64,000 nt of DNA from Candidatus Nitrosocaldus tengchongensis (GTDB lineage Archaea; Thermoproteota; Nitrososphaeria; Nitrososphaerales; Nitrosocaldaceae). The position numbers and the translations under genes are program-made. The notes beneath the pieces are model-generated. The model was not told where the DNA came from. It saw nothing but the letters and a program-made list of their open reading frames with translations, and ran no database searches. The stretch is taken from NCBI GenBank assembly GCA_013538675.1, contig JACAFJ010000001.1, positions 1 through 64,000 on the forward strand, read 5' to 3'. Within the stretch, counting starts at the first letter, position 1. Each line of letters opens with the position of its first letter. Shown here piece by piece: positions 37,317-45,371 of the stretch.

Positions 37317-37781
37317 ATGTCCCTACTGGTTGAGAGTAAGAGCAGGTACAGGATGGAACCAAGGCTAGAGGAGTTACTCTCCAAGTTTGAGCATGATGCT
37401 GAGCCCTATGATAGGCTTGCTGCATACTCTTTACTGCTCATACCCATAGGTGCTGTATTGATAGCATTGATGCTACTCCTAACAGGACCAATAACTATAG
37501 GCTGGAAGGTGTATCTGGCAATGGCATCAATAATGGCTCTACCCTTTGCAACCTATGCTATATCCCTTTACGCTGATAGGAAGAAGCACGAGATCTCTAA
37601 CAGCAAGTACAAACCTGTCACTGGCATGTGTATGTGCGATCTAAGTCAGTTAAGATACCATATGATAAGGTTCGAAAAGTCAGATAACTATGCAGAGAAG
37701 GCAAGGCATGCAAGGATGATGGAGTACTATGCAGAGAGGATAGGGTTAGGGCTCAATAGATGCTTGATATCAACTCGTTAA
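37317..37781 (+). CDS. Membrane protein of unknown function, 154 aa
   Basis: Seen: charged N-terminal part (RYRMEPRLEELLSKFEHDAEP), two transmembrane helices at about 38-60 and 66-88, then a cytoplasmic tail with three cysteines (GMCMCDLSQL, LNRC). No family recognised. Its 3' end overlaps the end of pyrI by 29 bases on the opposite strand. Confidence 0.6.
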   Translation: MSLLVESKSRYRMEPRLEELLSKFEHDAEPYDRLAAYSLLLIPIGAVLIALMLLLTGPITIGWKVYLAMASIMALPFATYAISLYADRKKHEISNSKYKPVTGMCMCDLSQLRYHMIRFEKSDNYAEKARHARMMEYYAERIGLGLNRCLISTR

Positions 37782-38223
37782 CCTCTAACATCCTACCGCA
37801 GTACCAACACCTCAATTTTTGTTTCTCCTTATCAAGCACCTCTATCCTACTTGCTATGCTCTTCTCTGCATTACTTATGCATGATGGGTTTGGGCAGTTG
37901 AAGACACCAACGAACCTATCTGGAAGATCGACCCTCCTCTTCTCCTTTACTTTGTACTCACTGATTATGTTTATAGTTGCCCTAGGTGCTATAAGCGCTA
38001 TCTTGTTGGTCTCATCTGCAGCAAGCAACCTGCCTTCTATCTTGATGATATCCTTCTTCCTTAGTTTTATACTTGGTACATTCATTGCTACAGTAACAAC
38101 ATTCCCCTCCTTGCCAGTTATGCCTAGAGCCTTGAGTACTAGCAGAGCCTTACCAGCATCTATATGGTCTATCACTGTGCCCTCCCTTATCCTCCTAACT
38201 AGGAGTTGCTCTTCTGTTGACAT
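37753..38223 (-). CDS. pyrI: Aspartate carbamoyltransferase regulatory subunit
   Basis: Allosteric subunit that binds nucleotides and couples to PyrB. Seen: N-terminal allosteric domain with IREGTVIDHIDAGKALLVL and a C-terminal zinc domain with Cys pairs in CPNPSC and CWYC. 156 aa is normal. It is divergent from pyrB with 40 bases between starts; this differs from the usual tandem pyrBI arrangement. Confidence 0.95.
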   Translation of the reverse strand: MSTEEQLLVRRIREGTVIDHIDAGKALLVLKALGITGKEGNVVTVAMNVPSIKLRKKDIIKIEGRLLAADETNKIALIAPRATINIISEYKVKEKRRVDLPDRFVGVFNCPNPSCISNAEKSIASRIEVLDKEKQKLRCWYCGRMLEVNELISSIY

Positions 38224-38263
38224 ACACTAATTGCATATATAGTGGTTTATAATCTTCTTGCTC
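38224..38263. promoter_or_regulatory. Divergent pyrI/pyrB promoter
   Basis: catatatag (38234-38242) is about 26 bases before the pyrB ATG at 38264, and gattataaac on the minus strand (38255-38246) is about 27 bases before the pyrI ATG. The two TATA boxes face each other within 40 bases, giving balanced leaderless transcripts. The placement also argues that pyrB begins at ATG 38264 and not at the TTG at 38258. Confidence 0.5.
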
Positions 38264-39196
38264 ATGGAGAACCCATTCCATAACAGGGATGTGATCTCAA
38301 TGAGGGATATAGCAAGGGATGAACTGGATATGCTCTTCACTACTACTGATAGGATAATGAAGATGAGCATGCAGGATAGACTTGATATATGCAAGGGTAA
38401 AGTGTTATGCTACCTCTTCTTTGAGCCAAGTACAAGAACAAGGTTGAGCTTTGAGGCAGCGATGGCATCTATAGGAGGCATAAGCATAGGTATAGCAAGT
38501 AGCAAGGAGTCATCCATGGAGAAGGGAGAGAGCCTAGTAGATACTGTAAGGGCGGTTGACTCTTATAGTGATCTTATAGTTATAAGGCATAGGTTGGATG
38601 GTGCAGCAAGGCTAGCAGCGGAGGTTGCTGAGAACCCTGTGATAAATGCTGGGAGTGGGGCAGAGGAGCATCCAACACAGGCAATGCTAGATCTATACAC
38701 AATACTGAAGGAGAAGGGCAGTATAGATGGGCTTAGGATAGGTATAGTTGGTGATCTGAAGTACAGCAGAACAGTATACTCTCTACTCTATGCCTTAAGC
38801 AAGTACAGTGTGGATGTGCATCTGATAGCACCACCATTGTTGAGGATAAGGAAGGAATCACTCTATGCGATAGACTCTTTGAGCATAAGGGAGCATGACT
38901 CGATAGATGAGGTTATAGATATGCTGGATGTGATATACGTTACAAGGATACAGAGGGAGAGGTTCCCGGATGTGCAGGAGTATGAGAAGGTGAGGCATAG
39001 TTACATCATAGATGCTAGAGTGCTAGCAAGGGCAAAGAGTGATGCCATAGTGCTCCATCCATTGCCTAGGGTAGATGAGGTGACATACGATGTTGATTCA
39101 GATGCAAGGGCAAGGTACTTCAAGCAAGTATCCTATGGCAAGGATGTTAGGGCAGCACTACTAGCATTGATCATTAATGCTACTCCCCCTGTATGA
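38264..39196 (+). CDS. pyrB: Aspartate carbamoyltransferase catalytic subunit
   Basis: Makes carbamoyl-aspartate, the committed pyrimidine step. Seen: carbamoyl-phosphate motif FEPSTRTRLSFE at about 50-61, the SSKESSMEKGES loop, HPTQAMLDLYTI and HPLPRVDE. About 310 aa, normal. Start chosen at ATG 38264 (MENPFHNRDV) because the family starts close to this and a TATA box is placed for it. Confidence 0.96.
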   Translation: MENPFHNRDVISMRDIARDELDMLFTTTDRIMKMSMQDRLDICKGKVLCYLFFEPSTRTRLSFEAAMASIGGISIGIASSKESSMEKGESLVDTVRAVDSYSDLIVIRHRLDGAARLAAEVAENPVINAGSGAEEHPTQAMLDLYTILKEKGSIDGLRIGIVGDLKYSRTVYSLLYALSKYSVDVHLIAPPLLRIRKESLYAIDSLSIREHDSIDEVIDMLDVIYVTRIQRERFPDVQEYEKVRHSYIIDARVLARAKSDAIVLHPLPRVDEVTYDVDSDARARYFKQVSYGKDVRAALLALIINATPPV

Positions 39197-39221
39197 TCTA
39201 ATAGGCATTAACAATGATCGA

Positions 39222-39494
39222 TCAGTGCAGGTTGAATTCATAATCAGATAGCATCTGCTTTATCTTGCTGTAGAGCATGAGATACCTCTTCCCTTCATTG
39301 GTTATGATGAATGCTCTAGGGATATCTGGGGAGTATGTTATAAGCCCTGCATCTAGAAGCATATCCATGTACCTGTTCAGCATCCTTGTGTCTAGATTGC
39401 ACTTGCTGGCTATCTGCGTCTTGTGGAGTGCTCCTTCCCTCTCTAACGCTGTAAGTATATCTGCAACTATCTCGAACCTGTTCCTCTTATCCAT
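39222..39494 (-). CDS. Winged-helix DNA-binding protein
   Basis: 90 aa single-domain wHTH. Seen: NRFEIVADILTALER, then HKTQIASKCNLDTRMLNRYM (recognition helix region), a wing GLITYSPDIPRAFIITNEG and a C-terminal helix that may dimerise. This pattern is common in archaeal PF14947-type regulators. A perfect inverted repeat adjoins its start codon, suggesting autoregulation. Convergent with pyrB. Confidence 0.85.
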   Translation of the reverse strand: MDKRNRFEIVADILTALEREGALHKTQIASKCNLDTRMLNRYMDMLLDAGLITYSPDIPRAFIITNEGKRYLMLYSKIKQMLSDYEFNLH

Positions 39495-39515
39495 AGCCTA
39501 TGATATTATAGGCTA
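39494..39515. promoter_or_regulatory. Inverted repeat tagcctat-gatatt-ataggcta at wHTH start
   Basis: Perfect 8-bp arms, 6-base spacer, touching the start codon of the wHTH gene. A minus-strand TATA-like ctaaaaga at about 39526-39533 would put transcription start within a few bases of the ATG, so a protein bound here would block initiation. Confidence 0.45.
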
Positions 39516-39618
39516 CTCTTTCAGTTCTTTTAGAGGTTGGGTCGATACATACAACTAACGACCATCTATCCAATATTCTTAGTTTATGATGAATAAGATA
39601 GATAAAATAAAATAAAGA

Positions 39619-39643
39619 GATGGCAAGGGCCTAATGGCAAGGG
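39619..39643. repeat. Direct repeat atggcaagggc, two copies
   Basis: An 11-base unit is repeated with a 3-base spacer in the gap between the wHTH gene and the 3' end of nrdJ. No gene is seen in the 174-base gap. Function unknown. Confidence 0.5.
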
Positions 39644-39668
39644 CGTATGTTATATACTATATTATTGA

Positions 39669-42329
39669 TCAACTGACTATACAACTGCTCCATCCACAGT
39701 TCATGCATGTATTGCAACCCTCAGCAAAGACCAACTTTGACTTGCAGAGCGGGCATAGAGCCTCGCCCTCACCAACTGTTGTAAGTGCATACCCTCTGCT
39801 GCTCTTCATCCTGTTACTCTTTAGTATAGCACCCTCTATCTCTCTAAGCAATGGACCATCCTTGACGTATCTCCTTATGTACTCTACCACATAGCTGCTT
39901 GGAACCACATCAAACCTCTTCACTCTACTCTCACCAGTTATGTGAAGAACCTGTTGCTGTCTTGAACCATCCCTGAATACAGTTATGCCCTTCAACCCTA
40001 GCTCATGAGCAAGAAGGTATGAGCACTTCACATCCTCAGCAGTAACATCATTTGGCATGTTTATGGTCTTTGCTATTGCATTGCTTATCCACCTCTGCCA
40101 TACAGTCTGAGCCATGACATGGTCTGCCCAATGTATATCCATTGCAGTTACGAATACCTTCTGCATCTCCTCTGGCACCCCATCAAGCCCTCTAACAGAG
40201 CCATAGTTCTCTGCTATCTTCTCAAGCAACTCATCGCTGTACATACCTGCCTTCTTCAACTCCTCCTCAAATATCCTGTTCGTGTAGTAGAACTTGCCAA
40301 CTGTTACATGCTTCTCATACACAAGTGCGAATGTAGGTTCTATACCTCCAGAGCAATCTGCTATCATGCTGAGTGTGCCAGTTGGTGCAACTGTAGTTGT
40401 CTGACTGTTCCTTATCCCATAGCGCTTAACCTTCTCTATAAGAGCATCCCAATCATGTGTATGCTCCTCCTTTGCAAGTTCATAGCAACCTGCAACTGGC
40501 AACTTACCTTGGATGTACCCACTCTCGTTGTAGAGTGGGAATGCCCCCCTAGACTTTGCTATCTCAACACTCTCATCCATGCTGTAGTATGTTAATGCCT
40601 CAGCAATCCTGTTCATAAGCTCATACCCTTCCTTGCTGTTGTATGGTATCCTTAGCATGTAGAGCAGATCAGCAAGACCCATTATCCCTAGCCCTATCCT
40701 CCTACTTGCCTTTGTAGCCTTATCTATCTCATCTATAGGGTACTTGCTAACATCTATTACATTATCAAGGAACCTAGTTGCAAGCCTTATAACCTGCTCA
40801 TACCTCTGCCAGTCGAACTCGTAACTTCCATCTGCCCTACGCTTAACCAATTTGGCAAGGTTTATCGAACCTAGATTGCAGGACTCATATGGGTAGAGGC
40901 TCTGCTCACCGCATGGGTTAGTTGCCCTTATGAGCCCTTGAACATCCTTCATCACATTGTATCTGTTCATGTTATCAAGGAATATCATGCCAGGTTCAGC
41001 AGATTGCCATGCACTTATCGCTATAAGTTCCATCATCTGCTGAGCATCTATATAACCTACTACCTTCCCATTTCTAGGATTTCTCAACGCATACTTCTCA
41101 CTGCTCTTCACAGCATCTATAAAGTCTGACCATACACCAACACTTACATTGAAGTTCTCTAACACCCCTGGCTTGGTCTTTGCTGTTATGAACTTCTCTA
41201 CATCTGGATGCCATACCTCAAGTATACCCATGTTTGCACCTCTCCTCTTGCCTCCCTGCTTAACCACCTCAGTGGTTGTATCTACTATGCGCATGAACGA
41301 TACTGGGCCAGATGCAACACCGCTTGTAGATGCAACTATATCGCCCTCTGGCCTAAGATTAGAGTAGTTTATCCCTACACCTCCACCAGACTTGAAGATC
41401 AGTGCAGCATCGGTAGCAGTCTTCATTATGCTTGCTAGATCATCGTGTATTGGGAGAACAAAGCATGCACTCAACTGACCAAGCCTTGCCCCTGCGTTCA
41501 TGAGTGTTGGGGAGTTTGGTAGGAAGTACATATCAACCATGAGCCTATAGTACTCCTCAACCCTCTTCTCATAAGCAGAGAACTCACCCTTCTCTAACAT
41601 GCCTAGCAGTTCATCTATGCCTACCTTCATCATTCCTTGTAGTGTTAGATCTTTGTAGAGTCTAAGCAGTGCTTCAATATGCCACTTGTTAAGCCCGTAC
41701 CTTCCTATGCTATACTTGCCATCTAACCCATCTAGGTTCTCAATGTACTCCTCAACCCTCTTCAGATCACCCCTCTTTAGCCTACCATCCAGCATGAAGA
41801 CTCTACCATCCCTAAGCATATCTGGTATTGCAATGAGTATAGCAACTCTCTCAAACATCTGCTTTGGACTCTCTACTATCTTACCATTCTCATCCCTGAG
41901 CAGGTACCTACTTGCTAGAACTCGTAAGGAGTTTGTGCTTAATGCCTTATCAACCTCATCCAGCCTGTTCCTTTCAAGTATCTTCATCTTCTCCTCCCTT
42001 ATCCTCCTCCTCTCATGCCTGTAGAGTATGTATGCCTTGGCAGTATCTGCCAGACCCTCATCTATCAGCACAGTCTCAACTATATCCTGAACATCCTCAA
42101 CCCCTGGTATGTTGCTTACATCGAACCCCTGCTTGATCAGCCTCTGCACAACCTTCTCTGCAAGCCTCTCAGCGAGGGAATAGTCTGGCCTCTTAGTAGC
42201 AAGAAGGGCCTTGTATATAGCATTGGTTATCTTTGATGTCTGGAACTCAACAATGCTACCATCCCTCTTCCTTATCTTGCCTATAGCACTGGCTAGATCT
42301 TGAGGCTTCACATCTGTACTATCCTTCAT
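39669..42329 (-). CDS. nrdJ: Adenosylcobalamin-dependent (class II) ribonucleotide reductase
   Basis: Reduces ribonucleotides to deoxyribonucleotides with a B12 radical, independent of oxygen. Seen: N-terminal ATP-cone (about 15-110, IRKRDGSIVEFQTSKITNAI) for allosteric activity control, the catalytic barrel with LSACFVLPI, NPCGEQSLYPYESCNLGSIN (radical-site Cys), PTGTLSMIADCSGGIEP, and a C-terminal zinc-type tail CPLCKSK...CNTCMNCGWSSC. 886 aa is normal. A wHTH/ATP-cone/NrdD-like gene ends 67 bases upstream on the same strand, and its own promoter lies in that gap. Confidence 0.95.
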   Translation of the reverse strand: MKDSTDVKPQDLASAIGKIRKRDGSIVEFQTSKITNAIYKALLATKRPDYSLAERLAEKVVQRLIKQGFDVSNIPGVEDVQDIVETVLIDEGLADTAKAYILYRHERRRIREEKMKILERNRLDEVDKALSTNSLRVLASRYLLRDENGKIVESPKQMFERVAILIAIPDMLRDGRVFMLDGRLKRGDLKRVEEYIENLDGLDGKYSIGRYGLNKWHIEALLRLYKDLTLQGMMKVGIDELLGMLEKGEFSAYEKRVEEYYRLMVDMYFLPNSPTLMNAGARLGQLSACFVLPIHDDLASIMKTATDAALIFKSGGGVGINYSNLRPEGDIVASTSGVASGPVSFMRIVDTTTEVVKQGGKRRGANMGILEVWHPDVEKFITAKTKPGVLENFNVSVGVWSDFIDAVKSSEKYALRNPRNGKVVGYIDAQQMMELIAISAWQSAEPGMIFLDNMNRYNVMKDVQGLIRATNPCGEQSLYPYESCNLGSINLAKLVKRRADGSYEFDWQRYEQVIRLATRFLDNVIDVSKYPIDEIDKATKASRRIGLGIMGLADLLYMLRIPYNSKEGYELMNRIAEALTYYSMDESVEIAKSRGAFPLYNESGYIQGKLPVAGCYELAKEEHTHDWDALIEKVKRYGIRNSQTTTVAPTGTLSMIADCSGGIEPTFALVYEKHVTVGKFYYTNRIFEEELKKAGMYSDELLEKIAENYGSVRGLDGVPEEMQKVFVTAMDIHWADHVMAQTVWQRWISNAIAKTINMPNDVTAEDVKCSYLLAHELGLKGITVFRDGSRQQQVLHITGESRVKRFDVVPSSYVVEYIRRYVKDGPLLREIEGAILKSNRMKSSRGYALTTVGEGEALCPLCKSKLVFAEGCNTCMNCGWSSCIVS

Positions 42330-42350
42330 TATTATACATTTGTCAGCATC

Positions 42351-42393
42351 CTTATTTGAATTCTACTGCATATCTGGAGTAGAGCAATATTGC
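42351..42393 (-). promoter_or_regulatory. nrdJ promoter with upstream inverted repeats
   Basis: On the minus strand, TATA-like tcaaataag (42359-42351) is about 26 bases before the nrdJ ATG. Just upstream are tctact...agtaga (arms 42362-42367 and 42378-42383) and the 10-bp palindrome gcaatattgc (42384-42393). Placement at about -33 to -64 suits activator or repressor binding. Confidence 0.45.
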
Positions 42394-42396
42394 ATT

Positions 42397-44520
42397 TTAT
42401 TTGATACTTATAAGATGTGCCTTGCAGTTAGGACATCTATTTGCATTAATACTACTATTATCCATAACAGTGCTAGTTGCAGTATTGAACTTTGAGCCAC
42501 ACCTGCTGCAGATCCTTGCACCCTTGCTTACTATCCTGAAGAAACCAAACCTATTCATAGCATCGCTTACAGCATTCCTTGCCATGGCAGGGGTTACATT
42601 ACTTATATCTAAGGTTATAGTCATGCCTCCATCAAATATATTGCTCAACTCTATAATCTCATCGTAGTAATTAGCATCTAGATTAGGTATATCCTCTGCA
42701 TGCACCTCCATCCCCTGCATGTAATCACTCCCACCAGTAGGTAACTTGCCATACCTCTCGCCATCTAGTCTAGCAAGCCTAGATGCACCCCCATCATCTA
42801 TCATAGCTATGCTTATAGCATAACCCATCTCTCTACTCTTATCTACAAGGGTTCTTCTAACCTTCCTTGCCACATCTACTATATCATCCTGCTTAAGAAC
42901 ATTCGAGATGGATGATGGCAGATCTACCATGTTTATAACCATGTTAGTAGTAGTGGTAGTATCCATCCCATTACTATCATCAGAGATGAGGGGGAGTATG
43001 TACTTCAGAGACTCCATGATCATAACCCTCCTTGCTGTTAGTGCTGTTACTATGGGCTTGAGGAGTAATGCAAGTCTTGCCCTAAAGTATACCTCATCGT
43101 TATTAGACTCATATGCAAGTCTGGGCAGGTTCATTGAGAGTGAGTGTAGCACAAGGCTTCCATACTCATCCTTGCAGATGAGACCCTTTGATCCTGCAAG
43201 CGTATTGCTTAATGCTATCGATCCACCTATGGATGAGATATCTACTATCTTATCTACATACTCAGCAAGAAGATCATCATTATTACCATCACCGTGATGA
43301 TGATTATTATTGCTAGGAAGCACCATAGAGATTCTAGGTAGTTGAGTATGCTTCACATAGTAAGCATAGCCATCTAGCAGTTCACCAATCATACTCTTAT
43401 TAAATCCATTAAAGACAAACGATATTCTCGAGTCTGTCATAGAGGCTATGAGCATAAGCATTCTAGCAAACCCATCGCTTGTAATCCTTATCCTGCCTGT
43501 ATTAGACTCGTAATCCAGCATATCTGTTATGCCATGTACCACTACCTCCTCTGCTGCGTATCTACCAAGGATGCTGCATAACATGCTAACCTTGATTAAC
43601 GGATCATCCATCCCATCTATACCATATAACCTTAGCCTATTATTGCTGCTACTACTGCTACTGTTACTACTACCACTATTGTTGTTGTCAAGTAACTCTT
43701 TAATGTTAGCGAATATGGTATCTGGCATCACGCCCCAACGGCTTATGTTTGCTATATTTATATCCCCTGAGAGGTGCAGGTCTGCCACATCCTTTGGTAT
43801 TGTATGGAAGAGATAATACTCCTTCAGCAGTACATCAACCATACTGCTTACCATCAAGCCTATATCGTTACCATTCTTATCAGCCAGCATGCTAGTCATC
43901 TCTGCCAATGGTATCCCTATGGTAGAGAACCTACTCCTGTAATCCTCATAACCATGCTCCAAAAGTATAGAGCATACTATGTCCCTTACTAGTGGTGTTG
44001 TAAGGTATACACCTTGCATCCTATGAACCTTATTCTCAACCTCCTCACTTATCTTCTGTGCAAGTTCTGGTGGCATGTTGGTCTCTCTAACTAGGGATTG
44101 GGTTATCTTGTGGGCATTGAACTCCTCCATCCTGTCCTTCGTCCTTACATATATATTCCCGCTCTCCATGATCGACCTCTCCTCTATCTGCCTTGTTAGG
44201 TTAAGTATGAGTTTACCCTTGTTGGTTATAACATACTTCCTCTCAGCCCTGTTGAGCGCTACAAGTGAGTGCTTCAAGAGCTTCCTTAGATGGTAGGCGA
44301 ACTTGCCACTCTCCTTCTTCGATCTGAAACCTACCTGTGCCTTAAGATCTGAGTATGTTAGTGAGCCTTTAGAGTTGAGTATCCTTAGTATATCTATCCT
44401 GTTAGGATTTGCCATAACAGAGAATATCATCTTTACACGCCTAGAGACTGGCTCAATGCTATTACCACTACTACTGCTGCTGTTATCATCTCTCTCAGCA
44501 TAATCACTTGTTAAGCCCAT
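42397..44520 (-). CDS. wHTH + ATP-cone + inactive NrdD-like fusion protein, putative RNR regulator
   Basis: Domains: ArsR-type winged helix (about 25-105, MANPNRIDILRILNSKG), ATP-cone (about 120-205), then a divergent class III ribonucleotide reductase body (about 215-707). NrdD signature DVADLHLSGDINIANIS at 244-260 is present. The segment that carries the thiyl Cys in real enzymes (PNC) reads MPDT at 265-268. The C terminus keeps a four-Cys zinc site (671, 674, 696, 699) and stops 8 residues later, without the glycyl-radical RVxGYL loop. It is therefore probably catalytically dead. A Ser/Asn low-complexity tract lies at 278-295. Inferred role: sense (d)NTP through the ATP-cone and control nrdJ. 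Confidence 0.8.
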   Translation of the reverse strand: MGLTSDYAERDDNSSSSSGNSIEPVSRRVKMIFSVMANPNRIDILRILNSKGSLTYSDLKAQVGFRSKKESGKFAYHLRKLLKHSLVALNRAERKYVITNKGKLILNLTRQIEERSIMESGNIYVRTKDRMEEFNAHKITQSLVRETNMPPELAQKISEEVENKVHRMQGVYLTTPLVRDIVCSILLEHGYEDYRSRFSTIGIPLAEMTSMLADKNGNDIGLMVSSMVDVLLKEYYLFHTIPKDVADLHLSGDINIANISRWGVMPDTIFANIKELLDNNNSGSSNSSSSSSNNRLRLYGIDGMDDPLIKVSMLCSILGRYAAEEVVVHGITDMLDYESNTGRIRITSDGFARMLMLIASMTDSRISFVFNGFNKSMIGELLDGYAYYVKHTQLPRISMVLPSNNNHHHGDGNNDDLLAEYVDKIVDISSIGGSIALSNTLAGSKGLICKDEYGSLVLHSLSMNLPRLAYESNNDEVYFRARLALLLKPIVTALTARRVMIMESLKYILPLISDDSNGMDTTTTTNMVINMVDLPSSISNVLKQDDIVDVARKVRRTLVDKSREMGYAISIAMIDDGGASRLARLDGERYGKLPTGGSDYMQGMEVHAEDIPNLDANYYDEIIELSNIFDGGMTITLDISNVTPAMARNAVSDAMNRFGFFRIVSKGARICSRCGSKFNTATSTVMDNSSINANRCPNCKAHLISIK

Positions 44521-44542
44521 TACTCAAGGGTAGCACTCATGA

Positions 44543-44572
44543 TATTAAAATACCTATGTAAAATAGTTTTAC
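44543..44572 (-). promoter_or_regulatory. Promoter and inverted repeat of the NrdD-like regulator gene
   Basis: Minus-strand TATA-like ggtattttaata (about 44554-44543) is about 26 bases before the ATG at 44520. Directly upstream is a perfect inverted repeat gtaaaa-tag-ttttac (44558-44572), at about -38 to -52, the same relative place as the repeats before nrdJ. Confidence 0.45.
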
Positions 44573-44663
44573 CTACAAGTGTAATGGAAGTTAACTGAGT
44601 TGAGGTTATTTTATGTTGATCCTCTACGATAAAGTTTAAATCATTTCTATAGTTATCTATGGT

Positions 44664-45275
44664 ATGAGCAAGAGTAGCGATCCTGCTAAGACCATGCAGG
44701 TGAAGGAGGAGGATGTTGTTGCAGTACAGGTTATAAAGCAGGCAGGGGTTGATGTTAAGAAACTACTAGATCTCCTCATAGCAGGAGTAGGTGCAGAGTT
44801 CACAACCTACTACTACTACACCATCCTAAGGATGCACTGTGTAGGCCTTGATGGTGAGGGCATAAAGGAGATTGTGGAGGATGCAAGGATAGAGGATAGG
44901 AACCACTTTGAGGCAATGGTACCAAGGATATACGAGTTGGGAGGTTCACTTCCAGAGGATATAAGGGACTTTGCAAACAAGGCAGCATGTCCAGATGCCA
45001 AACTTCCAGAGAACTGGAGGGATATAAATGAGATAATAAAGGTTCTCCTTGCTGCTGAACAGTGTGCAATCAAGTCATGGGCAGCTGTATGTGAGATGAC
45101 CTTTGGCAAGGATCCAAGGACCTATGATATTGCACAGAGGATAATGCAGGAGGAGATAGAGCATGAGGCATGGTTCCTCGAACTGCTATATGGCAGACCA
45201 TCAGCACACTTTAGGAGGAGGTTCATAGGCGAGTCTCCTCATGCTGGGCAGCATCTCAGAACCATACATGGTTAA
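44664..45275 (+). CDS. Dps-like ferritin family protein (DPSL type)
   Basis: Iron-storing or peroxide-detoxifying four-helix protein. Seen: likely ferroxidase ligands Glu45 ([10 protein letters not shown]), the [12 protein letters not shown] helix (about 72-83), Glu132 in AAEQC and EEIEHE (163-168). Cys109 (AACPDAKLP) and Cys134 resemble the cysteine pair near the di-iron site of archaeal Dps-like proteins. 203 aa. It precedes the SQR-like flavoprotein by 96 bases. Function from the family; the thioferritin label is an inference. Confidence 0.85.
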   Translation: MSKSSDPAKTMQVKEEDVVAVQVIKQAGVDVKKLLDLLIAGVGAEFTTYYYYTILRMHCVGLDGEGIKEIVEDARIEDRNHFEAMVPRIYELGGSLPEDIRDFANKAACPDAKLPENWRDINEIIKVLLAAEQCAIKSWAAVCEMTFGKDPRTYDIAQRIMQEEIEHEAWFLELLYGRPSAHFRRRFIGESPHAGQHLRTIHG

Positions 45276-45371
45276 ACCCTCTTTCTTTCTTTTGTAACGA
45301 CTACTTGTTTGATTATTATTATACATGATAATAGGGGTAAGTGATATTAGCCTGTTTATTCTATCTTCTTT

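Noticed and set aside
40119-40595. 158-aa Cys-rich plus-strand frame within nrdJ
   Set aside because: Antisense shadow of nrdJ; the many Cys come from reverse-reading of Ala/Thr/His codons and form no zinc pattern.
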